Shown in pieces: positions 57,097-64,000 of a stretch of 64,000 nucleotides of DNA (position 1 is the first letter of the stretch; the number at the start of each line of letters is the position of its first letter). The notes beneath the pieces were generated by a model, which was not told the origin of the DNA, ran no database searches, and saw only the letters and a list, made by a program, of their open reading frames with translations. This stretch comes from Fluviispira vulneris (GTDB lineage: Bacteria > Bdellovibrionota_B > Oligoflexia > Silvanigrellales > Silvanigrellaceae), in contig NZ_JACRSE010000005.1 of assembly GCF_014281055.1 (NCBI RefSeq), forward strand, positions 372,001 to 436,000. Reading direction: 5' to 3'. The translations under genes and the position numbers were made by a program.

Positions 57097-57921
57097 ATGA
57101 ATCATTCATCAACGCAAATTCACCCAACCGCGGTGATAGAAGACGGAGCTGAACTTGACTATGGAGTTGTCGTCGGTCCTTACGCAATTATTGGCAAAAG
57201 CGTAAAAATCGCAAAAGGCACTCAAGTTCATGGACATGCTCTTGTCACTGGCAAAACCACGATTGGCGAAGATAATATTATTTTTAGTTATGCGTCAGTA
57301 GGAAATATTCCTCAAGATTTAAAATATAAAAATGAAGATACAGAATTAATTATTGGAAATCGCAATCGCATTCGCGAGTTTACAACTTTGCAAACGGGAA
57401 CTGTGCAAGGAGGAGGCATAACTCGGATTGGCAATGATAATCTTTTAATGAACTATGTACACGTGGCTCATGACTGTACTATTGGTGATCAAAATATATT
57501 GGCTAACGGAACTCAACTTGCAGGTCATGTGACTATTTATGACAAAGTAACGCTTGGTGGTTTGAGTGCTGTGCACCAGTTTGTCCATGTTGGTGATATG
57601 GCAATGCTCGCAGCCGGTGCCGTCACTGTTAAAGATATTCCTCCTTATTGCACTGCAGAAGGAGGCCGAGCTGTTTTGCGTGGTTTAAATATGGAAGGTC
57701 TCCGCCGTAGAAATGTATCAACCGACGCTAGAAATGCTCTTAAAGCTGCATATAAAGTATTTTTCTATCACGGGCATCCAACCATTGAAGAGTCTATTTC
57801 ATCTTTAGCAGATTTACTTCATTTTCCTGAAGTGCAAAAGTTTGCTGAATTTATTAAATCTTCAAAAAGAGGCGTAGCACACCCACAGAATATTCACAGA
57901 GAACCTTCCTTTGAAGGATAA
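57097..57921 (+). CDS. lpxA: UDP-N-acetylglucosamine acyltransferase LpxA
   Basis: LpxA is the first enzyme of lipid A synthesis. The 274 residues show the beta-helix repeats (IHPTAVIEDGAELDYGVVVG, IIFSYASVGNIPQDLKY) and the catalytic His in MNYVHVAHDCTIGD, then GLSAVHQFVHVGDMAM and GLNMEGLRRR. It begins three bases after fabZ. Confidence 0.95.
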   Translation: MNHSSTQIHPTAVIEDGAELDYGVVVGPYAIIGKSVKIAKGTQVHGHALVTGKTTIGEDNIIFSYASVGNIPQDLKYKNEDTELIIGNRNRIREFTTLQTGTVQGGGITRIGNDNLLMNYVHVAHDCTIGDQNILANGTQLAGHVTIYDKVTLGGLSAVHQFVHVGDMAMLAAGAVTVKDIPPYCTAEGGRAVLRGLNMEGLRRRNVSTDARNALKAAYKVFFYHGHPTIEESISSLADLLHFPEVQKFAEFIKSSKRGVAHPQNIHREPSFEG

Positions 57922-57924
57922 AAA

Positions 57925-59157
57925 ATGGAACAGATTTTACCCGGTGGAATTTGCATAATTGCAGGAGAAGCAAGTGGAGATGCCCAGGCTGCTCTCCTTA
58001 TTAAAGCTCTAAAAGCAGAGATAAAGGAACGAGGCCTTCCTGACAAAAATTTTTTTGGTTGCGCTGGCCCTCTCATGCGCAATGAAGGGGTAGAATGTGT
58101 TGTCACTGTAGAAGATTTAGCGGTATTTGGCTTAACTGAAATAATTTCACACTATGATAAAATATCAAAACTGTACAAAAAAATATTGCATGAAATTAAA
58201 ATTCGCTGCCCTGAAGCAGTTATTTTTGTAGACTATCCTGGTTTTAATTTAAGACTAATCCAAGAAGTGTATGCATTAGGTATAACAACTATTTACCATA
58301 TTCCTCCAAAGGTATGGGCACATGGAAGCAAAAGAACTAAAATTTTACAAGAAAACTCCTATTTAGTTACAAGTATTCTACCATTTGAAATCCAGTATTT
58401 TAAAGAAAGAGGAGTGAATGCAAAGTTTATTGGTAACCCTTTAAAAGATGCTGTTGATGATTTTTTAAAAATCAATTCTAAAGATAAAGTACCAAATAAA
58501 ATTGCAATTCTACCAGGCAGTAGGAAAAATGAAATAAAAAATCTTTTGCCTCTGTTAATTGAATCATTTATAAATTTACATGAACGACTCGATAAAGTAA
58601 CGGGTGCAATACCTATAGCAAAAACCCTTGATCCGAATTTCGTTAAAAAAATTGCTTATCAAACAGCAGAAAAATTTGGTCGAACAAAAGAATGGATTGA
58701 TGATAAAATTTCCTTTGGCATTGGTAATGCCTATGAAGTGATGAATTCATCAAGCTATGCATGGGTTTGTTCAGGAACCGCTACACTTGAAACCGCATTT
58801 TTTAGCACTCCAATGTCTGTGTTTTATAAAGTTTCAACTATTACAGGTTTAATTCTTAAAAAAATACTTAAAGTTAAATATATTTCTCTTGTGAATCTAG
58901 CTACAAATCGCGAAACAATTCCAGAATACATACAAGAAAATGCATTAGCAGTTAATCTTGTTAATCATGCATTAAAACTTTTAAATGACTCTGAAATTAG
59001 AACTGATATGATAAATGAACTTGTAGAAATACAAAAAATGTTTCCTAAAAATTCAGCTAAAAATGCGGCTCAAGCCATGCTAAATACTATCGAACAATAT
59101 AATATACCTTATGAGCATAAGTTCAAACTTCATAAGGAAACTTGGAATCAATTATGA
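57925..59157 (+). CDS. lpxB: Lipid-A-disaccharide synthase LpxB
   Basis: LpxB (glycosyltransferase family 19) joins lipid X and UDP-diacylglucosamine. IAGEASGDAQAALLIKALK near the N-terminus, VDYPGFNLRL, IYHIPPKVWAHGSKR, and AILPGSRKNEIKNLLPLL followed by CSGTATLETAF are the usual motifs. The 410 residues are slightly longer than normal. The stop shares ATGA with the next gene start. Confidence 0.93.
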   Translation: MEQILPGGICIIAGEASGDAQAALLIKALKAEIKERGLPDKNFFGCAGPLMRNEGVECVVTVEDLAVFGLTEIISHYDKISKLYKKILHEIKIRCPEAVIFVDYPGFNLRLIQEVYALGITTIYHIPPKVWAHGSKRTKILQENSYLVTSILPFEIQYFKERGVNAKFIGNPLKDAVDDFLKINSKDKVPNKIAILPGSRKNEIKNLLPLLIESFINLHERLDKVTGAIPIAKTLDPNFVKKIAYQTAEKFGRTKEWIDDKISFGIGNAYEVMNSSSYAWVCSGTATLETAFFSTPMSVFYKVSTITGLILKKILKVKYISLVNLATNRETIPEYIQENALAVNLVNHALKLLNDSEIRTDMINELVEIQKMFPKNSAKNAAQAMLNTIEQYNIPYEHKFKLHKETWNQL

Positions 59158-60890
59158 AGCAAGAGAATTCTTTCTTAAAAATAATATGGAAAGCAGGAAA
59201 GAAAGATATTCTCTTTAGTATTCCATGGCTCCCAATCTATTCACTCTCTGAAATTATCCTTGCTTTATCTGCTGGGACCATTTTACAACTTGTCTTCGTA
59301 ACCACTCCACGTATACAAGTTTCTGAACTGATTCCTGGAAATTTTAAAGACTATATTCATTTTCACCAAGTAATAGATAGACGCGACCTTATTTTTATTA
59401 TTCCAATATTTATAATAATTGCAGCTCTTATTAAGCTTATTTCTGGATTTATGAGTTCATATTTAACAGAAAGAGCTGGGCATAAGGTAGCACACTCTCT
59501 GAGAGAGGAAATGCTGAAAGGTTTTTTATCATCTCCTGGCAATATTCTCGATCAAAAAAATCCTGACGCTACAGCCAATCAACTTATGCAAGACACTGCC
59601 CTTTTGCAAGGTGCTGTTAGCAAAGGAACTATAAGCGCTGCAAGAGATTTTATTGTTCTCGTTGGCATCATAATTTCTATGTTGATCATATCTTGGAAAA
59701 CATTTTTTATTGGTATAGCTATCGTAATTCCTATGGCTTATTCCCTTAGAAAAATTTCACAAAAACTTAATTTTTACACTCGAGAAGGGCAAAAAAAGCA
59801 AATTGGTATTTCTACCAGGATTTTATCAACACACAATGGTCTTTTAACAATCAATGCATTAAGAAGTCATAATAGAGAAAAAAGTGATTTTGAAAATTTA
59901 AATATTAAAAATTATTATTTTATGAAAAAAAGTCTGTTTGTACGAACTTTTTTCTCTCCTGGCATGGAATTCTTTGCAACTTTTATTCTTGCAGCAATTT
60001 TTTCTTGGAGACTTTCGTTTACAGAAAACTTTCAATCTGGCACTTATTCTTCCATGCTCATATTGCTTGCTTTTTCATTTAAGTATATTAAAAATATTGC
60101 TGGAACTATAACATTTTTTAGTGAAATCAAAGTTGTTTTACATAGAGTTAAAAACTTCATTGGAGACTTCTCAAAAACTGGTCATTACAAACGCCCATCT
60201 CCTTTACCAAATCAATCTAAAGAAGCTGTTATAGCTAAAAATGTTACCTATAAAACAGAAGGCGGCAAAATAATATTAGAAAATTGTTCCCTTAAAATTG
60301 AGAAAGGCAAAAAAATTGCTTTTATTGGTGAAAGTGGTGCAGGTAAAACAACCTTTTTAAGATCGCTTGCAGGACTTATTATTCCTAGCGAAGGTGAAAT
60401 ATTTTTAACAGCAGACTTTTTATTAGCATCTCAATCTCCTTATATTTTCCGTGGAACTGTTAAAGAAAATATTATTTATGCAGAGCAAGGGATCCCAGAA
60501 CATATTTCAGATGATAAAGCTAAAGAACTTGTTCTTGCTCTCATGCTTTCTTTTTCGGATAGTGGATCTCAATTGATTCTTGATAAGAAATTGGGATTTC
60601 TTGGAGACGGTTTATCTGGTGGTGAAAAAGCACGGGTAGCATTGGCAAGAACTTTATTTGCTTCGCCAAAATTAATTTTGTTAGATGAACCCACTGCAAA
60701 TTTAGATTCAGTATCTGCAAATCTTTTTTGGCAAGCTATCCACAAATGGAAGGCAAAAGACTCAGAGCATACAGTTATTGCTGTCTCACACTCATTAAAT
60801 GAAGTAAAAGATTTTGATTTCTGCTATGTCTTTGAGAATGGATCAATTACAAAACAGGGAACTCCTCAGGAGATATTAAATTATGTCTGA
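59154..60890 (+). CDS. msbA: MsbA-like lipid A flippase (ABC exporter)
   Basis: A half-size ABC exporter: six membrane helices (about 1-320), then an ATPase with GESGAGKTTFLRSLA (about 400), LSGGEKARVALARTLF and LILLDEPTANLDS. The position between lpxB and lpxK, with a four-base ATGA overlap with lpxB, supports MsbA, which flips core-lipid A across the inner membrane. Sequence alone would allow another lipid or drug exporter. ATG at 59154 is preferred to 59142. Confidence 0.8.
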   Translation: MKQENSFLKIIWKAGKKDILFSIPWLPIYSLSEIILALSAGTILQLVFVTTPRIQVSELIPGNFKDYIHFHQVIDRRDLIFIIPIFIIIAALIKLISGFMSSYLTERAGHKVAHSLREEMLKGFLSSPGNILDQKNPDATANQLMQDTALLQGAVSKGTISAARDFIVLVGIIISMLIISWKTFFIGIAIVIPMAYSLRKISQKLNFYTREGQKKQIGISTRILSTHNGLLTINALRSHNREKSDFENLNIKNYYFMKKSLFVRTFFSPGMEFFATFILAAIFSWRLSFTENFQSGTYSSMLILLAFSFKYIKNIAGTITFFSEIKVVLHRVKNFIGDFSKTGHYKRPSPLPNQSKEAVIAKNVTYKTEGGKIILENCSLKIEKGKKIAFIGESGAGKTTFLRSLAGLIIPSEGEIFLTADFLLASQSPYIFRGTVKENIIYAEQGIPEHISDDKAKELVLALMLSFSDSGSQLILDKKLGFLGDGLSGGEKARVALARTLFASPKLILLDEPTANLDSVSANLFWQAIHKWKAKDSEHTVIAVSHSLNEVKDFDFCYVFENGSITKQGTPQEILNYV

Positions 60891-62109
60891 ATCCTTCGGA
60901 CAAAAAATAAGAAATTTTCTTGATAAATCCCTGCAAGAAAAGGGACTCTTTTTTTTATATTTATCTCCAATTTTCTTTCTGTTATCTTATTTCATTTTTT
61001 TAATTGCTAATAAAAGACGCAAGAATGGTTATAATCGACTAGATAAATTCGATTTAGATACAGCTAAGATTAAAATTATATGTGTTGGAAATATTTTAAT
61101 CGGTGGAAGTGGAAAGTCACCCGTAGTACAAAAGATTGCGCTTGATTACTTAGAAAAAGGCTGGAATGTTGCAATTGCTGCGAGAGGTATTGGCAGAAAC
61201 ATTAAGAACGTTTATATAAACAGTGCATCTCCGAGCGAAATCAACCAACTATCAGATGAGAATCGAGAACATTTCGAGATTTTAATTAATTTAAAAAAAA
61301 ATAATTCAAATGTATTGTATATTTTGCAGAATAAAGAAAGATCAGATTCTCTCTATTATTTGCTTAATGATTTAAAAAATAATAAATGGAAAGAAAACAG
61401 CACTCTTTTGCTTTTAGACGACGGACTTCAACATTTTGCTTGTCCTAGAAATACAAACCTTTGCTTATGGTCTCCATATTTATTACTCAATAGCCCATCA
61501 TTTGCAATGCCTATTGGTCCATATAGAGAAGGATTTGGCAACAATTCTTTTACCACCTTACTTGAAAGTTTTGATTTTAGGCTTTGGTCACGTACTCGTG
61601 AAGAACAAAATAATGAATTTAAAAATACTATACATAACTCATTAATGAAACATAACGTTTTGCCCAATGAAAAAGATATCATACTTAATTATCAAACTCT
61701 TTTCTGGGAAGTTTCTTTAATCAATAAAAATCTTCAATTAAAATCACAGATCTTAGAAAAAGATGTATTACATAAATATGCAAATTTTACTCAAGTTCTT
61801 TTGATTACAGGTATAGCTCATCCCAAGAAATTTTTATCTGATTTGTCCATAATTTTAAATAATAAAAATGTAAATTACATTTTTCTAAACGACCATGGAA
61901 ACTTATCAGAATCCTACTATAAAACTATTCAAAAATATGATTTTATAATTATGACACTCAAAGATTTATTTCGATGGGACAATGATGCTCGTTTTATTGA
62001 ATCAATTAAAGATAAAAATATTTTGACTTGTTCCGTAGGTATAAATTTCTTAAAATACGATTCATTGCAAACCATATCAACAACTCAACTCCTTAGTTTG
62101 AAGGATTAA
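60883..62109 (+). CDS. lpxK: Tetraacyldisaccharide 4'-kinase LpxK
   Basis: LpxK phosphorylates lipid A at the 4' position in the inner membrane. An N-terminal hydrophobic part (FFLYLSPIFFLLSYFIFLIA) is followed by the P-loop ILIGGSGKSPVVQKIA, LLLDDGLQHFACPR, and LLITGIAHPKKFLSDL. The 408 residues are longer than the usual 320-350. It overlaps the msbA-like gene by eight bases. Confidence 0.88.
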   Translation: MSESFGQKIRNFLDKSLQEKGLFFLYLSPIFFLLSYFIFLIANKRRKNGYNRLDKFDLDTAKIKIICVGNILIGGSGKSPVVQKIALDYLEKGWNVAIAARGIGRNIKNVYINSASPSEINQLSDENREHFEILINLKKNNSNVLYILQNKERSDSLYYLLNDLKNNKWKENSTLLLLDDGLQHFACPRNTNLCLWSPYLLLNSPSFAMPIGPYREGFGNNSFTTLLESFDFRLWSRTREEQNNEFKNTIHNSLMKHNVLPNEKDIILNYQTLFWEVSLINKNLQLKSQILEKDVLHKYANFTQVLLITGIAHPKKFLSDLSIILNNKNVNYIFLNDHGNLSESYYKTIQKYDFIIMTLKDLFRWDNDARFIESIKDKNILTCSVGINFLKYDSLQTISTTQLLSLKD

Positions 62110-62111
62110 TT

Positions 62112-62561
62112 ATGTTTAGAGAAAATGTTGCTGCTCTTATAAAATGCAATAATAAGTTTTTAGCATGCAACAGAACTGACCACAATATGTGGCAAAATGT
62201 ACAAGGTGGAGTTGAAAAATTCGATAAGTCTTTACGACATGCTATCATACGTGAAACAATAGAAGAGCTTGGAGTGAAAGAAGAGGATTTTAAAATTATC
62301 TATCAATCAAAGTTTTGGCGACGCTATTATTTTCCAAAAGAGATATTAAAACGTGATCGTTTTAAGGGTAATTTAGGGCAAGAGCAAATGTGGTTTTTAA
62401 TTGAACTAAATGATATTAAAAGTATTCATTTAGAAAAATCTTCTGGCGAATTCCAAAAAGTAAAACTCCTAAATATTGGAGAATTTCTTAATATTTACTC
62501 AGAATGGAAACTCGCATCATTTTATGATTTCTGTCGTGAAATCAATTTAATTAAAGAATAA
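62112..62561 (+). CDS. Nudix hydrolase, RppH-like
   Basis: A 149-residue Nudix protein. The box reads GGVEKFDKSL...RETIEELGV; it keeps RE-x-x-x-EE-x-G, but the first conserved Glu is Lys. MWQNVQGGV and WRRYYFPKE, plus GQEQMWFLIEL, resemble RppH, which removes pyrophosphate from mRNA 5' ends. It starts two bases after lpxK, so it belongs to the end of that operon. RppH or a close relative is likely; the target is unproven. Confidence 0.7.
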   Translation: MFRENVAALIKCNNKFLACNRTDHNMWQNVQGGVEKFDKSLRHAIIRETIEELGVKEEDFKIIYQSKFWRRYYFPKEILKRDRFKGNLGQEQMWFLIELNDIKSIHLEKSSGEFQKVKLLNIGEFLNIYSEWKLASFYDFCREINLIKE

Positions 62562-62572
62562 CATATCTATTT

Positions 62573-63187
62573 TTAAATATTCTCTTCTATTCTCAACATG
62601 AGATCTCTTAAAATATTGCCAGTTGCTCCCCAAATATCAAACTGACCGAGTTCTTTTATATCTATCGGATAATGCCAAACTTCACGTTTAAAAGTAGCTA
62701 AAGTTCGAGTTTCGCTCCAAGATTTTAAATTTAATATTTCTTGAATGGTTAAACTAAAAACTTCATTCACTTCATTTTTATTTATTTTTAATTTGAAATC
62801 ATTAGAAATAAGAGCACAATAAGGTATGATATGATAGCCAGAGCGGGCAAAAGAATTATTGAGTTGAAAATAGGATATGATTTGGTCTTGCCCAAGACCA
62901 ATCTCTTCTTCTGCTTCCCTTAATGCTGTCTGCCAAGGAGCTTCGTTTTCTTCTATTCTTCCGCCTGGAAATGCTATCTCTCCCGCATGCTCTTTTAATT
63001 TTTCTGAGCGGATTGTAAAAAGTAAACTCCAATTTTTAATATCTGTTGTCCCTTTTTTCCAATCGGCATCAGAGCAAAACATAGGGATCAGAATCGAAGA
63101 ACGTCTATGCATATCAGGAATATCTTCAACTAAGCCTGTTGATTTGCCTATTTTCTGAAATATTTTTAAAATATTCTCTTGATTCAT
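62573..63187 (-). CDS. CoA pyrophosphatase-like Nudix hydrolase
   Basis: The 204 residues fit the NudL/YeaB branch (CoA diphosphatase): RRSSILIPMFC, LLFTIRSEKLKEHAGEIAFPG and a complete Nudix box (GGRIEEN...REAEEEIGL). It may hydrolyse CoA or related nucleotides. Its ATG shares one base with the stop of the Rsm22-like gene (TAATG), so it is coupled to it. Confidence 0.8.
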   Translation of the reverse strand: MNQENILKIFQKIGKSTGLVEDIPDMHRRSSILIPMFCSDADWKKGTTDIKNWSLLFTIRSEKLKEHAGEIAFPGGRIEENEAPWQTALREAEEEIGLGQDQIISYFQLNNSFARSGYHIIPYCALISNDFKLKINKNEVNEVFSLTIQEILNLKSWSETRTLATFKREVWHYPIDIKELGQFDIWGATGNILRDLMLRIEENI

Positions 63188-64000
63188 TAAATCCGTTCTT
63201 TGGCACGCATGTATAATTCATCACTCTCTTTTATTCTACGTCCCCTACGATACTCTTTTTGTTCAGGATCTGCAATCATAAATGCAGATTCAAGTGCTCC
63301 GATCTGTGTACACAATAATATTTTTTGTAAACCACCTTCGTATTGAGTCATTTCAATAAATTCTTCTTTATCACCAGAAGATAAATTATTCGTAAAATAA
63401 TCAAATTGTGCTTTGTTTCCTTTTAAATCCAAAGCAAATTCATCACTCACACACCGAGCAAAATAATTTTCTGCGGATCGAATTTTATTTTTTTGCAAAA
63501 ATAAATATGAAAAATTTAACTCATGGTGATCAATTTTGGAGAATTTATCTATTAATTTTAATGATGCTGGAGGATTCCATGAGTGCCTAAACCAACACCA
63601 ATCCTTTCGTCCAGTTTTTTGCGAAAGCGGGCAAGGTTTATTATGTGCACAGGGTGAGATTATTTCGCAATTTTCAGAATTTTCTATAAATTGATCCCGC
63701 AATGCACCTAACGCTTTTGCATGTTCTTCTTGCCCTGGTTCCATAATAAGCAATAGTGCACCTTCGTGGGAATTATCGTAAATTGATTTCAGTGTTTTAA
63801 ATCTGTGCTTTTCTGGAATTTCGTTAAAGACATTTATACACAATGCTATATCGATTTTTTTATTTAATTTAGCAGGAGATGTTAATCTTTCAATGCTTAT
63901 GGAATTTTCTGTTATTATAGAATTTTTAATAAATTTCGCCCCAAGTTCTACAACTTTTTCTGATCTATCTATAGCATAAATACTTATCTTTTTTGGGGCA
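63187..64000 (-). CDS. Rsm22-like SAM methyltransferase family protein (5' end outside window)
   Basis: The open frame continues to the right edge, so the N-terminus is missing. The visible part begins ISIYAIDRSEKVVELG (a methyltransferase motif), then LCINVFNEIPEKHRF. The cysteine-rich CAHNKPCPLSQKTGRKDWCW and FRHSW segments are typical of Rsm22/METTL17, whose mitochondrial members bind an iron-sulfur cluster and help assemble the small ribosomal subunit. The bacterial role is less clear. It is followed by the CoA pyrophosphatase-like gene with one shared base. Confidence 0.7.
   Translation of the reverse strand, partial: APKKISIYAIDRSEKVVELGAKFIKNSIITENSISIERLTSPAKLNKKIDIALCINVFNEIPEKHRFKTLKSIYDNSHEGALLLIMEPGQEEHAKALGALRDQFIENSENCEIISPCAHNKPCPLSQKTGRKDWCWFRHSWNPPASLKLIDKFSKIDHHELNFSYLFLQKNKIRSAENYFARCVSDEFALDLKGNKAQFDYFTNNLSSGDKEEFIEMTQYEGGLQKILLCTQIGALESAFMIADPEQKEYRRGRRIKESDELYMRAKERI

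Noticed and set aside
1-64000. CRISPR array, prophage, rRNA operon or replication origin
   Set aside because: No regularly spaced repeats, phage structural genes, rRNA sequences or DnaA-box clusters were seen.

Overview
The window looks like a chromosomal segment of a low-GC, Gram-negative, lipopolysaccharide-making bacterium. It carries a long lipid A and outer-membrane block (lolC, lolD, bamA, skp, lpxD, fabZ, lpxA, lpxB, msbA-like, lpxK) and a rimP-nusA-ylxQ-infB-rbfA-truB translation operon. Strong A+T bias, an unusually divergent RimP, NusA and IF2, and the mix of conserved genes with secreted hydrolases and one nonribosomal peptide synthetase suggest a Silvanigrellales/Oligoflexia-type organism (Bdellovibrionota). 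This placement is an inference from gene content, not a database match.

The left end (1-11.2 kb) is an accessory, decaying region. It holds three copies of a DUF1028 gene (one intact at 7.3-8.1 kb, two broken at 1-0.5 kb and 2.1-2.2 kb), two remnants of one IS630-type transposase, a brnT/brnA toxin-antitoxin pair whose toxin is frameshifted by a 10-bp tandem duplication, and an EamA transporter broken by an in-frame amber codon. Two intact units are embedded in it. One is a tightly coupled three-gene cassette on the minus strand (left-handed beta-helix/methyltransferase-like fusion, EamA exporter, GguC/FAH-like enzyme). The other is a putative sensor - HTH/S24-like regulator - MHS-type transporter - DUF1028 operon.

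From 11.7 to 36.7 kb the content is mostly housekeeping: the nusA-infB operon, thioredoxin reductase, an S66 peptidase, two SDR enzymes including a FabG, a membrane-anchored tyrosine phosphatase, tRNA-Leu(TAA), a Tat-exported GMC dehydrogenase pair, a secreted GH20 hexosaminidase, RsmB-like and Der, a CCA/poly(A) polymerase and a TrmJ-like methyltransferase. Small secreted proteins of unknown role are scattered between them.

The 36.8-47.3 kb stretch is accessory again: an MltF-like lytic transglycosylase, a 2399-residue dimodular peptide synthetase (C-A-T-C-A-T-TE), and a SpoIIE-type phosphatase whose membrane-spanning N-terminus is separated from its only good start codon by an A8 tract in the wrong frame. 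Catabolic kamA and pruA follow, then the envelope-biogenesis block (50.4-62.1 kb). The window ends with two Nudix hydrolases and the 3' part of an Rsm22-like methyltransferase gene that runs off the right edge.
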